Origin: Sepioteuthis lessoniana
Lineage: Eukaryota > Mollusca > Cephalopoda > Myopsida > Loliginidae
Reading direction: 5' to 3'
Length of the DNA: 64,000 bases
Assembly: GCA_963585895.1 (NCBI GenBank)
Contig: OY757934.1
Span: forward strand, 34,404,268-34,468,267
Positions within the stretch are counted from its first letter, which is position 1, and each line of letters opens with the position of its first letter. Positions 1 through 11,004 of the stretch are shown here, piece after piece. The notes under the pieces were generated by a model that saw only the letters and a program-made list of their open reading frames with translations, was not told where the DNA came from and ran no database searches. The position numbers were made by a program, and so were the translations under genes.

Positions 1-470
1 GACAAATAAAGTGAATTCTATTCTCATCAGGTATTGCACTTTATACTTTTTGTATCAGACTTTATGCTAAGTAATTGTCTGCTTTTGCTTCTTATTGCAT
101 TCATCGATGCTAGCAAAGTTCCTACCTTATTGTAAACTCTTCTTTTCGTCACATTTCGCTGAAAGTTGAATAAGCCGTTATTGTGTTTCATACATACATC
201 TCTTGTTAAATTTGCTTCAAACAGTCGAGGGCAGCTTTTATTTGAAATAAAGGTTGTTTAGGGCTTACAGATACCTAACATTAGCCACTCTCGTTCATTT
301 AATCTCAAATTCAATTGTGACAATTGAATGCAGACAATTGATTACAGTAATTGTCTAATCGTGCAGTTAAAAATGGTGACATATATGAAATTGATATTTT
401 CTAATAATATTTTCTCTAGTATAAAATTAAGAACATTTATTATCACAAAAGTTATTTGCGAGAATCGAAG

Positions 471-542
471 ATAAGTTAATCGAAGTTAACTTGCTAACCC
501 ATATAAATAAGTTAATCGAAGTTAACTTGCTAACCCATACAA
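471..542. repeat. Two-copy 36-bp tandem repeat
   Basis: The segment starting ATAAGTTAATCGAAGTTAAC at 471 is repeated from 507 with a period of 36 bases and only one or two differences. It lies just upstream of a SINE and has no coding signal. Confidence 0.85.
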
Positions 543-573
543 ATAAAAATTTTGTAAATATCTTCAAAAGAAT

Positions 574-820
574 TTGGGCAGAGTGTTCGCTAATGGTTCG
601 GTAGACCTAGGTTTAATTCTAGGTCGCGTCATACCAAAGACTTTAAAAATGGTACTTGATATCTCCTTGCTTAATACTCAGCAATATAAGGTACGTATCA
701 TGGGTAAAGTGGAGTAATCCAGGGAAAGAAGTAGCACTCTCCATTACACCTCGGTGTAGTAGCTATTGAAAAGGAAGCCTTCTGGATGCCCTCGACTACG
801 GTCGCCAACTTTACTTTTAA
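574..820 (+). mobile_element. SINE-1 copy (tRNA-headed SINE)
   Basis: A copy of the commonest short repeat in the window. The tRNA-like head reads GAGTGTTCGCTAATGG and then a B-box-like stretch GGTTTAATTCTAGG (usual form GGTTCAATCCCAGG), so an internal RNA polymerase III promoter is inferred. The body carries TCATACCAAAGACT, a CTTGCTTAAYACTCAGC block, TACACCTCGGTGTAGTAGCT (a short inverted repeat) and ends at CGCCAACTTTAC. Seven further copies lie in the window. The one at 1059 points the opposite way. Confidence 0.85.
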
Positions 821-1058
821 TTTATCTCCACTGAAACTTCTCAACATCTTGGGTTTAGAGCAAATGATGAAAGTTGATGCTAAGTTTCACACTCTGAGGG
901 AGCATCACTTTATTGCATTTAAGTGCGTAGAGTTAATTTCTAATGCTAAAGGCAGCTCTACGAAGGAATGTCGTTGAAAATTTGAAGTTTATGTCACTGA
1001 ATCCATGTATTCACAATCTCATTATAAAAAACGTCTTGTGCCGCATTTGACCCCAATG

Positions 1059-1300
1059 AAAAGTTGGCGAGGTTGGCCCGAGGGCTCTTATTCAATAGTT
1101 ACTACACTGAGGTGTAGGGGAGGGCGCTACATATTTCCCTGGATTGCTCCACTTTACCCTTGATACGTACCATATATTGCTGAGTGTTAAGCAAGGCGGT
1201 ATCAAGTACCATTTTTAAAGTCTTTGGTATGACGCAACCTGGGATTGAACCCAGCTCTCATGGACCACTGGCGAACACTCTATCCATTTAACCAATTGAG
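1059..1300 (-). mobile_element. SINE-1 copy, inverted partner of 574-820
   Basis: Read on the minus strand it shows the same blocks as the 574 copy: B-box-like GGTTCAATCCCAGG, CATACCAAAGACTT, GTTAAGCAAGG on the plus strand and the CTACACTGAGGTGTAG hairpin. The 3' end is AAAGTTGGCGAGG on the plus strand. The two copies are separated by about 240 bp. Confidence 0.85.
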
Positions 1301-1359
1301 TCGATTGACCACAATGAAATGGTTGGTAATTCATCTTCGTTCACAGTTCAACTGAGGTA

Positions 1360-1401
1360 CTATTTACCAACCTCTCCGCTCGGGCAGGATATGACACAAG
1401 G
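1360..1401 (-). mobile_element. Ultra-short SINE-2 3' fragment with target duplication
   Basis: About 40 bp matching only the 3' end of SINE-2 (minus-strand TTGTGTCATATCCTGCCCGA). It is flanked by TCAACTGAGGTA at 1348-1359 and again at 1402-1413, which looks like a 12-bp target-site duplication around a severely 5'-truncated insertion. Confidence 0.65.
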
Positions 1402-1542
1402 TCAACTGAGGTAGTACTTATAAAATCATACAAGTAGCCGTGACTTCTTACAGTCGTAAATTGTTTAAGAGTATTATACGAAATCATTGATTAAAGAACG
1501 CTTTGAATTGACTCAAAATCATATTCATTCATATATATACAT

Positions 1543-1551
<9 letters not shown>

Positions 1552-1622
<71 letters not shown>
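1552..1622. repeat. (TA)n microsatellite
   Basis: About 35 uninterrupted TA units. A shorter TA run follows at 1637-1651. Confidence 0.95.
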
Positions 1623-1624
<2 letters not shown>

Positions 1625-1685
1625 TTGTGTATGTCTATATATATATATATAGAAGGAGAGAGATTGATACAGAGACATAAAGAGA

Positions 1686-2365
1686 GATGCGGGGCACGGT
1701 GGCCTAACAGTTTACAGCTGTGAAAATGGAAGTTTGTTAACGTTTCCCATTATTAAGGGAGCAGAGTCGGCTGGAGCTGTAAAATACGTCGACTGCATCT
1801 CTGCAGTGGGTAAGACTGCACCCAACGAGTGTACTGTATATGACACTTAAACATCTGAGCTCCGGGGAATGAGGAGTGCCCCTTCATTGCCATTATTCCT
1901 GTTCTACTTTGACCTGGAGTGATAGTACCTGTTAGGGTACCATCTATGGATCAAATAGAACTGTTAAACCATTTAACTGTGAGCAAATAAAGGACTGATA
2001 GTAAATGGAATTGTTAGTGTTTCATAGCAATACTTGAAACTGTTGAACTTTGTGTAAACAGATGGGTAATGTTCAATAGAATTATTAGTGTTAACTACCA
2101 ACACTTGAAGCCATTTAACAATGTGCCAATAAAACTATTAGTATTTAATAATACGTGAAGCCATTTAATTTTAAACAAATAACTGATATTAAATTAAATT
2201 ATGTGTGTTAAATACCAACACTTGAAACCATTTAACTGTGTGCAATCAAATGATTAATAATAAATAGAATCATTTTTGTTAGAGAGCAATATTTGAAACC
2301 ATTAAACTTTGTGCAAACTAATAATCTCTGGCTAAGTCAAAATGTTACCTACAAACTATTCGTTT

Positions 2366-2430
<65 letters not shown>

Positions 2431-2476
2431 CAGGATTTGGCTTTAAATAACCTACAAGGGTTGATACACCTTAAAA
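1686..2476 (+). mobile_element. Composite repeat CR, longest copy, with internal subrepeats
   Basis: The start GGGGCACGGTGGCCTAACAG resembles a degraded tRNA head. It is followed by the CR 5' signature (GCTGTAAAATACGTCGACTG, CATCTCTGCAGTGGG). From about 1950 to 2330 there are about five imperfect units of 70-75 bp, each with CTTGAAACCATTTAACTGTG and a following AATAGAATTATTAGTGTT-like stretch. A (CA)n(TA)n run at 2370-2430 interrupts the element. The 3' end AACCTACAAGGGTTGATA... is the tail shared with SINE-3 and the other CR copies. I know no coding capacity for this family. Confidence 0.6.
2370..2430. repeat. (CA)n(TA)n microsatellite
   Basis: Compound run of about 17 CA units then about 14 TA units, lying inside the CR copy just before its 3' tail. 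Confidence 0.95.
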
Positions 2477-2723
2477 CTCAGACAGCCAGACAGCCATCTC
2501 AACTAACCAACCAACCAACCAAGATATTATCATGGTCAAGCAGTCAGGTAAACCTAGCTTTCTGGCTTTGGTTGGCAACAATTTTAAGAAAAGAACAACT
2601 TTGATGTTTGAGGTGTGGAGCAAGCATCTGCACTCAGTAAAACCTTTCTTGTTAATGAAAGAGCTGCATCATTATGGACGTGGTGAGGCTACAGTTCTAA
2701 GCCCCAACGAGGGAATCTACAGG

Positions 2724-2724
<1 letters not shown>

Positions 2725-2761
<37 letters not shown>
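2725..2761. repeat. (TA)n microsatellite
   Basis: About 18 TA units. Confidence 0.95.
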
Positions 2762-2764
<3 letters not shown>

Positions 2765-4254
2765 AAAAGAAAACGTGGGGTCATAAGAGCATTACATTTT
2801 AAGAAATCCATCTTCAGGCAAGCAAGGTTAATTTAGGGACTTTACATTTTCCTGTTCCTTAGCAGTGAGAAAAGTAACCTAAAGTTATTTTCTTTTTTCA
2901 ATTTAATCTGGATCAGTTTACCTAACCAGCAGAGTTACAGTTGGTTATGACTAGATAGACGTTGGATAAGCCAATTTATCTCACAAGACTCGTTCGATCG
3001 TAGAGTTTGAATCTAGTTAGGCAAATTATTTTAATACTGATTTTCAAATCAGCAGTTCTTTCTCACTTGGTAAAATGGTAGTGGCCTTTCTATACCAATT
3101 ATATGCCCAGACAATAGGATAATATCTATGTTGTATTTATTAATGCATATCCATCAATCTTAATCAATATATCCTTCTAGGACTGTTCGTTCTATGAAGA
3201 CTTAGAGATGGGGTTAATGAGCACCTTTCGCAGGCCGTTACAAGTGTTTTTATTTTCAGCTAGTTTCTTAGAACATTTTTCAAATTGGACCGCCAACAAT
3301 CTTGCATTTCTTTTAGGAACCTTGCCAATTAACACTGTGACGTCCTCGTTCCCATAAGCCAGGATCCCGTAGTCGTATTTTACCTTGTTACAATGCCTAT
3401 AGCACGAAGGGAAGTTAAATGATTACTATTGTTTTGAACTAACCCTTGGTTTTGATACTTGAAACACAGCGTGCAATTAATTTAAAATTTGATCACCATG
3501 GTAAAGAATTTATAAGACCAGTCTTTTCGGGCTATTGCTCGTTATTCTTCTTTTATTTAGGGACTCAACAGATCAATAGATATTTTCCGGGATCAGATGA
3601 CAAGTGTTTTAAGAACAATTCTTGTCATTCAATATGCTTCTGAAGGTAGAATGAAAAGGCTTTTTCTTCAAACACAAATACGTCTTTGCCACACATGCGT
3701 ATTTGGGGATAAATAGACCCACTTTCATTTTGGGCCGAAGTATCAGGCCGAAAAAAAAATTCAGAACTAAGATCAGTGAAAAAGTTCCAGAGAAGACAGA
3801 TTTATTTTCCACCTGGGTAAGTAACAATCCATATCTTCCTGATATCATTCCAGTTCTCATGATCGCTTGAGCCATTCCGTGCTTTAAATCAAAGAATTAC
3901 TTGCCAGAGAAATAAAACAAGTATTACTGTATTCGAAGTTTTTCAGTAACAACATGTATGCTTATTCAACCACGGCATTAAATTTTGTCCAACGTTAATG
4001 GTTTTGACACGCGTGCACGAGTAGATGGTGCCAATAATTGTTTAGCTCTATCAGTATTCCTTATTCTGGGAGCACCCAAGGTGTTAGGCAAAGAACCCGA
4101 CACAACTCATTTTTAGACAAGGGGGCCGGTGCTGCCTTGAAAAACGGGATTCTGAAGATAAGCTAATTTAATTTATTTCAAGCAGCAGGAGTTCTGTAAG
4201 TTAAAAAAAATATGATGAAAGTCGTTCCATAAAATGTATACATATACTGAGAAA

Positions 4255-4255
<1 letters not shown>
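2762..4255. other. No recognised feature
   Basis: No long open frame with a recognisable product and no family repeat seen. Short frames at 3446-3643 (+) and 3609-3875 (-) overlap on opposite strands and have no motif I recognise. Confidence 0.5.

Positions 4256-4287
<32 letters not shown>
4256..4287. repeat. (GA)n microsatellite
   Basis: About 15 GA units. Confidence 0.95.
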
Positions 4288-4290
<3 letters not shown>

Positions 4291-4304
4291 GTACAGGCAC
4301 ATTC

Positions 4305-4760
4305 CTTCCCACTCCATCGGCTGGGGCTTTAGAATACACCGACTGCATCTCGGTAGAGAGGTGGGATTCTACCTCAACGTGGCCACCTATTTGCCGTGGG
4401 TGGCTTCCAGTACATCTTGAGAACGAGTTCCTAGGGGCTGAGCAGCTTATGACTCGTCAACTGAAGTGGTCATGTGACTTGCAACACTCCACTTTTGCTC
4501 TTGCGGAGAGGTCCGATCCGATTAATCTGCCGATCGTGTCTGATCACAGTACCTATATTGATTCTACCGTATTCTTCAGGTTGGTCTTGATGGTGGTGGC
4601 TGAGGGCCAATGGCTCTTTAAACTATTTAAACTATTTGCAATGAAATGATTAATATTAAATGGAATTATAAGCGTTTGCAATACTGGAAAACATTTTTAA
4701 CTGAACGATTACCTCAGTGAGCATTTAATCTGTAGTGTACAACGTGACACAAGGAAGTGA
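4305..4760 (+). mobile_element. Diverged CR copy
   Basis: The CR 5' signature is clear (CACTCCATCGGCTGGGGCTT, AGAATACACCGACTGCATCT). After an unrelated stretch of about 200 bp, CR-like subrepeat text returns (CTATTTGCAATGAAATGATTA and TATTAAATGGAATTATAAGC). The 120-residue frame at 4287-4649 spans this repeat and is not considered a gene. Confidence 0.5.
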
Positions 4761-5517
4761 ATATACCATTATTGATTGATACCACGTGACAAACAGGAAC
4801 GTAAGTTCAAATTGGTATGACATTTGTTATTATATTCTTGGGGTTGCTTTAAAATGACTTCCACAAACGAATCACGCACATTGAATAATAACGAATCGAA
4901 GTTCTTGGCTGATGGCTAGTTTTGATTGAGAATATATGGTAAAGGTGCTGAAGCGAAGTACAAATACAGAATGCTAATCATGTTGCTTTGAAACTTTCTC
5001 TTATTAGGTGACAGATGACACTGTACACATGACGCGTTGCTAGAAGGACGAATTTTCCGTTATCATCTTTACCAGAACGATCCATTCTTGCACGAACACA
5101 ATCAAAAGACAACTGTACAAGCGGAAAAGAATCATGTACTGAAAAAGCCAGGGGCAATATAAAAAAGGATATATACTCGTGTATAAGTCGATATAATTTA
5201 GATATCGACCTTTACTTTTTGTTCAGTAATTCATCAATAAATTTTGAGTATCTGCTGACTGTAAATATTTCTAAAATCACCTGGATCTTACAGTAAGATA
5301 AAATATACATTCAGAAAACTCACTTAAAAGTCATTTCATATTCGATAAAGCAATGCGTAATATTTCTGAATTAATGAGTATCAAAAGAGTCCTGTGCTTA
5401 TCAATGTGGTGAGATTTATCAATATTGTTGTAAAGAGTAGAATCTGTCATCAGCGGTAGACAAGTTTAAGAATCCTTGCTTCCGATGGTAAAATATACTT
5501 ATGATAAAGAGCTATAT
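4761..5517. other. No recognised feature
   Basis: AT-rich. A motif ATATACTCGTGTATAAG near 5168 recurs in altered form near 48832, possibly a small dispersed repeat. Confidence 0.4.
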
Positions 5518-5858
5518 TTACTATATAACTATAACTATAACTATATAACGTATAACTAAAACAATAACGTTTAACTATATAACGTATAACTATAACGTTT
5601 AACTATATAACGTATAACTATAACGTATAACTATATAACGTATGAATATAACTATAACATAACTAAAACAATAACGTTTAACTATATAACGTATAACTAT
5701 AACGTTTAACTATATAACGTATAACTATAACGTATAACTATATAACTATAACGTATAGCTATATAACATATAACTATAACTATAACGTATAACTATATAA
5801 TGTATAACTTTAACTGTATACTATATAACTATATACTATATAACTATATAAACTAGGT
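5518..5858. repeat. AT-rich minisatellite (TATAACTATAACG type)
   Basis: About 340 bp of irregular tandem units built from TATAACTATA and TATAACGTATAACTA, with a larger unit around AACAATAACGTTTAACTATA occurring twice, consistent with nested duplication. Confidence 0.85.
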
Positions 5859-6059
5859 ATGTTTATTAATTTTCTCTTAGAAATCAGCATCCTATTACAA
5901 AACCTAATTAAAAAAATATCCTTCTTATGTGTATTATCGTTTTTGCCAGAAAGAAAATAGCCCAACTTTTTTTTTATTCAAAAAAGGAGGAAAAACCAAT
6001 TTTCAGTCATCATGGTGCAAAATTGAACAAAGGATTTCATTTGATGGTAGAGAAAAGCA

Positions 6060-6146
6060 ACTTTTCCTCCTCCTCTTCCTCCTTCTCCTCCTCTTCCTCC
6101 TTCTCCTGCTTTTTCTCATCATAATCATTATTATTATCATCATCCT
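6060..6146. repeat. (TCC/TTC)n followed by (ATT)n run
   Basis: Pyrimidine-rich triplet repeats (CTCCTCCTCTTCC) then ATCATTATTATTATC. The serine-rich and leucine-rich frames at 5927-6150 are translations of this tract. Confidence 0.85.
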
Positions 6147-6289
6147 ATGACAGACTTGATTTAATCGACAAACCAGTGATTAATAAAATGAATTAGATTA
6201 AAACACAAGACATTTTTTATTTTGTAAATTTGAATTTTTCCTCATTTAAATAAATAATGCTTTCACATTATTGTTGTTAATCTTTGCGA

Positions 6290-6500
6290 GTCTTTCACTC
6301 TAGGGGTTTTTCACTGAAGTTTGAGTCACATCAGACCTCCAGGACCATTCTAAATATTCTTGCAAATCTTAGTAGTGTCGTCATTTGGAAGTCTTATGCA
6401 TTCCTCAGATTTTAAATTTCACCGATATGTTTTTCTAGGTTCTTCACGATTCTTCCAAAAGAATCAACTATGATTGATGCCTTTACTCAAAACTCGCAGG
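6290..6500 (-). mobile_element. RLE-LINE 3' end, diverged fragment
   Basis: On the minus strand it follows the conserved C-terminal tail of the RLE-LINE seen elsewhere in the window: the segment encoding the PxVxGxxG-like block, the ARILRR-like block, and the 3' GTGAAAAAC-type ending (plus-strand TTTTTCACTGAAGTTTGAGT). Too decayed to give a reading frame. Confidence 0.5.
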
Positions 6501-6627
6501 AAATATTTTCTTCGTCAAAATGAAGCCAAGTTTTTACTCACTCTGTCTCTCTTTCTCTCTCTCACAGACATACGCATACACATACATATGTATATATTTA
6601 TGCTTATATACACACATATATACGTAA

Positions 6628-6628
<1 letters not shown>

Positions 6629-6692
<64 letters not shown>
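6629..6692. repeat. (GT)n microsatellite
   Basis: About 32 GT units. The frames with long Val/Cys or Thr/His runs here are artefacts. Confidence 0.95.
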
Positions 6693-6693
<1 letters not shown>

Positions 6694-6946
6694 TCGGTAC
6701 TTTTACATTTATCAATATCTTATAGACAAAATATATATGCAGAGAGACAATCCATTTATGAAATAAATGATTTTTGGCTTGGGCATATGTTTATTCGAAT
6801 TAGATTACATTAAACACCTGTATGTCTTTCAGTACAATCTGCGCTGTCTGTGATATTTGAAATACCGAATAAAAACTTTCATTTGTGTATGCAGTAAGAT
6901 ACAGATGAATGCAATACATATACACACATTTAATTTCTGTTATATT

Positions 6947-6950
<4 letters not shown>

Positions 6951-7030
<80 letters not shown>
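6951..7030. repeat. (TA)n(TG)n compound microsatellite
   Basis: About 21 TA units followed by about 19 TG units. Confidence 0.95.
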
Positions 7031-7032
<2 letters not shown>

Positions 7033-7048
7033 ATATATATTGACAGGT

Positions 7049-7275
7049 TGTCTCAAAATATATGCAAACCATTAATATGATGGTGATTTCTTACTGAGCC
7101 AAGTACAATGGTGGTCATTTGGAACACGACCTGTAAAAAAATACATCCTTTGTACAAGAGACATCAAATCATATTTTTTAATTGTTACGATATCAGCTTC
7201 CAGGACATGCAGTCTTTTTTTTGAGTTCCTTGTCTCAGTCATAAATCATTAATGGGCTGCATCTATTTTGAGACA
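7049..7275. mobile_element. MITE, probably mariner-derived (227 bp)
   Basis: The left end TGTCTCAAAATATATGCAAA and the reverse complement of the right end, TGTCTCAAAATAGATGCAGC, match; the inverted repeats continue for about 32 bp (right arm 7244-7275). The inside is non-coding. Size and paired inverted ends fit a non-autonomous DNA transposon; the mariner link is inferred from the style of the ends. A second TGTCTCAAAATAAG follows at 7280, so the right boundary could be part of a larger element. Confidence 0.6.
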
Positions 7276-7458
7276 GTTTTGTCTCAAAATAAGTTTTGAA
7301 TCAAAATATTTTTCCTCACTTATCCGGGATGATCGAGGATTAGTTGTTGTCATAGAATACTATTTTTAAATCTGGAACAAAAAAAGAATACAATACTACC
7401 ATTATTATTATTATTAGTTGAGTTATTAGCTATCACATGGGTTCCATGTATATTGAGA

Positions 7459-7461
<3 letters not shown>

Positions 7462-7497
<36 letters not shown>

Positions 7498-7517
7498 ATG
7501 AATCTACGTATACGCAC

Positions 7518-7570
<53 letters not shown>

Positions 7571-7655
7571 CGTGTGTATACGTAGATGTATAAAAAGAAA
7601 GAGAATACTGTTTGATAATAATGTTTGAAGGAATACTCATCTATCAGAGACGAAT

Positions 7656-7717
<62 letters not shown>
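7462..7717. repeat. Cluster of (TA)n and (GT)n microsatellites
   Basis: (TA)n at 7462-7495 and 7519-7570 and (GT)n at about 7655-7717. The segments TACGTATACGCACA (about 7504) and TGTGTATACGTAG (about 7572) flank the second TA run as an inverted repeat. Confidence 0.9.
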
Positions 7718-7719
<2 letters not shown>

Positions 7720-7911
7720 TGAACATTCATACAAATACGCTCGCATACACTAACACATCCATATATATAATTGTCTTAACCATTAACTGTACGACAAAGG
7801 TAGTGGTTTGGTTTGGTTTGGTTTGGTTTAAAATCATACATAATAATAGTAATTCTAGCCAAAGTAAGAACATTACGTTCATAATACCCAAAAATTCACT
7901 CTGAATTGTCC

Positions 7912-8205
7912 AGCAGGGCACATGGTGTAACGGTTATAGGCGTTGGTTCCATGAGCTTCTAAAGAGACAATCATCTGCAGGTTCAATCCCACGAGTAACA
8001 ATACAGGAATACTTAACACTTGTACCTGAATCAGAACAGGCGACCCCCGTGGTTTCAATAAAGGACGTACTTCGAAGTTCCGTGAAGATTCCCGAGTTCG
8101 ACAAACACCTGAAGAAAACCGGAGGACATATCGGCCGAAACGTTTTGGAAATAACAATAAAGATGAAGACAATAGTCCGAAAAAACTTAATTATAAAAAT
8201 GTCTG
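7912..8205 (+). mobile_element. SINE-6 copy
   Basis: tRNA-like head with A-box-like TGGTGTAACGG and B-box GGTTCAATCCC. Then CAAACACCTGAAGAAAACCG, AGGACATATCGGCCGAAACG and GGAAATAACAATAAAGATG, shared with the copy at 12580. The CTGAAGA...CGGCCGAAACG part can fold like a hammerhead core but has an extra base after CTGAAGA. The element is non-coding; transcription by RNA polymerase III is inferred from the boxes. Confidence 0.8.
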
Positions 8206-8394
8206 ATGGCATATCAATACCTCATGTTCAATTAAATGCCAAAGTTTGATTCACATACTGATGTTTGATTTTAATCATAACTATATAATATAATTTGCAT
8301 GTAGTTATATGGTTTCAAGTATACCTATCAAATACTAATAATTTATACACAATTATATTGTTTCTAGTTACTATTCCTACTATGTAATCTTTTC

Positions 8395-9700
8395 GAGGTT
8401 TTTATACCAGCATTAGCTGGTGGTATTTCATTGGAGTCTTCTCAAGTCTCCAGGACTCTTCTGAGTATTCTAGTTGATTGCAACAATGCTATAGTCTGGA
8501 TGGTCTCGATTATTCCTCTGATTTCCAATAACTTCTAGTCCTCTTTCCTAACCTTTGGGAACCGTTCCAAGTGTACCAACTACAATTGGTATCATCGTCT
8601 TCCTCATGTTCCACAGCTTTTTTTTAGTTTTTTATGCGTGGTCCAAGTGTTTCTTCTCTTTTTGCTTTCTTTTTTTTATTCTCTGGTCTGTTGGAACGAC
8701 AAAACCCACTATATGTCAAGTGTTCTCTAGGGGAGCGCCGACTTTTTTGCAGACTAATTTTGCTGCAGCATAGATTAGTTCTTTTTGTTCCGTGATGTTA
8801 TTCGTTGAGATATGGGTTAATAATTTGTTTATTTTTTTAGTTTCTGACTAGACTGCTTTCCACTCTTGGTTCCTGAGAGGTAGTAATGTGGTTTTCTTTT
8901 CAGACGTCATTCTCTTTATTATCTCTACAGTCACTTTTTTCTTGCGTTATCATATTTACCAACCCCTCCGCTCGGGCAGGATATGACACAAGGTCAATTT
9001 TTAAGCGGAGTTTAACAGGTTGGAATTCAGAGTTTTCCTTCTTCTAGACTAGTTGTTTCACCAAGGCTGAAGAACCCAGTCTGCCCTACTATTTACCCAT
9101 AGCTGGAGGGAGAATAATTGGATTCATACCTTTCCTAAGGGTATTAGTGCTATGTGAAATGCAATTAGTCTCGTCCAGGATTTGAACTCGTGTCGCCGTG
9201 TCCATTTCCTACGACGATAACCATTACACCACTTTTTTCTTGCGTTATCGTATGTTCTATTATGTTTGGGTGTGTGATGTTTCGATTACTTTTCGTTTCA
9301 ATTTATTTTGGTGGTTCTATCACTCTTTTTCTTTACCCTCTTTGTTTAGCGCTGCACCTAAAATAACAATGAAGTACAAGTTTGTTGTCTTCCTGTCTAT
9401 TTTCTGTGGTGATGACTCTGATTTGAGAGGTTTCTTAGTTCTTCATTTGTATTCCTGAAAAAAGAACTGCCAACATTCCCAGCATGCCGATCCTGTCCCT
9501 CATGTTGGTTATCTAAGGAGTACCTGCTGATCATGACACCTAAACCTGTTGTCTTGGTCCAATGTTTAGTTTGATATTTGCATTTTTTCATAGGTAAGAT
9601 ATTGTGTCTATACCAAACCCAGGTGTTGTTTATTATCTGTGCACCAGTCAGAGATGGGACTAAGTACCTTCTAAAAAAGAGAACTCTTAAGCTGGTCATG
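8395..9700 (-). pseudogene. RLE-type LINE remnant with internal deletion
   Basis: On the minus strand the C-terminal end lies at 8395-8720: a block with LWNMRKTMIPIVVGTLG, then text related to the RTCxIVDFAVPxD endonuclease box. It then jumps at about 8720-8770 to the family's N-terminal region (YAAAKLVCKKVGAPL, INKLLTHISTNNITE), so the reverse transcriptase centre is missing. N-terminal-like sequence continues beyond the SINE to about 9450; 9450-9700 is assigned by position only. The family is a non-LTR retrotransposon with a CCHC knuckle and a restriction-like endonuclease after the RT. Frames are broken throughout. Confidence 0.6.
8952..9229 (-). mobile_element. SINE-2 copy with perfect 20-bp target duplication
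   Basis: Minus-strand tRNA head (GGTGTAATGGTTATCGTCGT, B-box-like GAGTTCAAATCC), the middle block CCAATTATTCTCCCTCCAGC, and the 3' end TGACCTTGTGTCATATCCTG then CCCGAGCGGAGGGG. It sits inside the RLE-LINE remnant. CACTTTTTTCTTGCGTTATC at 8932-8951 recurs exactly at 9230-9249, fixing both ends. Confidence 0.92.
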
Positions 9701-9900
9701 GAATATAAGAAAATAAAAAAAGGGGGAAAATTATTGTGGATTTAAGTTTTAACTTAGTTAAACTCTGGAGAGGACTCTTTATTTTTACTCTGCCTGTAAT
9801 ATTTACTTATAACTGATATCTTATACTTTAAACCAGGAACTATCTAGAGACATTCTTTAACAGTTATCTAGGAACTGCTTTTTAAGAATGCTATATCATT

Positions 9901-10400
9901 TGTTTGGTTTGGTTTAGTTTGGTTTTATGTCATATCAACCTTTGTAGGTTATTTAACGCCAAATCCATTTTTATGTAAATAATCAGTTCTATCTAAAACA
10001 ATTCAGTTTAGCGTGAGTACACAGTTTAATTGTCAAAAACATATCTATTTCAAACTATTCAGTTTATTCAAGTAGTTATATATAACAATTCAGTTTAGTG
10101 TAAGTACAGTCTCAATTTAAAAAAACAGTTCAATTTCAAATAATTCAGTTTAGCAAAAGCACGCCATTTAAATGTAAGTACGGTTTACTTGTGAAAAACA
10201 TTTCTATTTTAAGCAATTCAATTTAATCAAACAATTCAGTTTAGCATAAGTATGCCGTTAGTTCTATTTAGCCCATAGATAGGGCCCTATCAGGCGCTAC
10301 CACGCCGGGCCAGAGTGGACCTGGGAGCAATGGCAACGAAGGGGTACTCCGCATTCCCCAAGGCCCCAGCATTACTGGGACCTCACCATCAGATGCAATA
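9901..10400 (-). mobile_element. CR copy
   Basis: Starts on the plus strand with TTTGGTTTGGTTTAGTTTGG and CATATCAACCTTTGTAGG (the family 3' tail), then several imperfect units around ATTCAGTTTAGCRTAAGTAC with CAGTTCTATTTCAAAC, and ends with the GC-rich 5' block CCATAGATAGGGCCCTATCA, GGACCTGGGAGCAATGGCAA. Non-coding. Confidence 0.75.
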
Positions 10401-10430
10401 TCATTTGTGTCTTCCAGTTACGGATACATT

Positions 10431-10964
10431 GTTTCGATTAAAAGGTTAGTCATGTGTTTACAAAGATTTTCTATCTTTCTCCGATGTTAATTATTTTATA
10501 CCCATTCCTTATTTTGTCCTCCTCTTCATTATCATTTCAAACTATTCTAGTATTAAATTAAGTTTACATTTTGCATCTTTTTATATTTAGAGAAAGACGA
10601 AGTAAAAAAGATTTAAAGACAAACATGCAATTATTTCCCATAATTGGGCAAGACAGTTTTAAATAGGTAATTACCCCTTAATTTGTCTATCGAAAAATGA
10701 TCACAGATACGATAGTAGTCCTTTGCTTTTTTCCTTCATTCTTTCCCAGCATTCTTTTTACGTCTGTCTTCTGAAGAGTGGATTATTATTAATATTATTA
10801 TGATTATTATTATTAATGTGTTTCTTGATTTTTCTTCTTTTGGCAGAAGATATTTTTTTACTGACAATTTTACGAGCTATGAACAAACCTTTTGTGAAAT
10901 CAGCCTTTAATGATACAAATAGATTTATATAGATTGATAATAATTTACTAATATAGAAGTAGTT

Positions 10965-10968
<4 letters not shown>
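10431..10968. other. No recognised feature
   Basis: AT-rich, with an imperfect (ATT)n run at about 10785-10816 that could be a decayed LINE tail; no element body recognised beside it. Confidence 0.4.

Positions 10969-11000
<32 letters not shown>
10969..11000. repeat. (TA)n microsatellite at the mariner 5' end
   Basis: About 16 TA units directly abut the left inverted repeat of the mariner, in place of the outermost bases of that repeat. Expansion at the TA target is one explanation. Confidence 0.9.

Positions 11001-11004
<4 letters not shown>

Noticed and set aside
4287-4649. 120-codon plus-strand frame
   Set aside because: Overlaps the CR 5' signature and has no recognisable domain.
5518-5858. 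CRISPR-like array
   Set aside because: Irregular short AT units without equal spacers, in animal DNA; a minisatellite.
6515-7746. Several open frames with long Thr-His, Val-Cys or Tyr-Ile runs
   Set aside because: Translations of (CA)n, (GT)n and (TA)n microsatellites.
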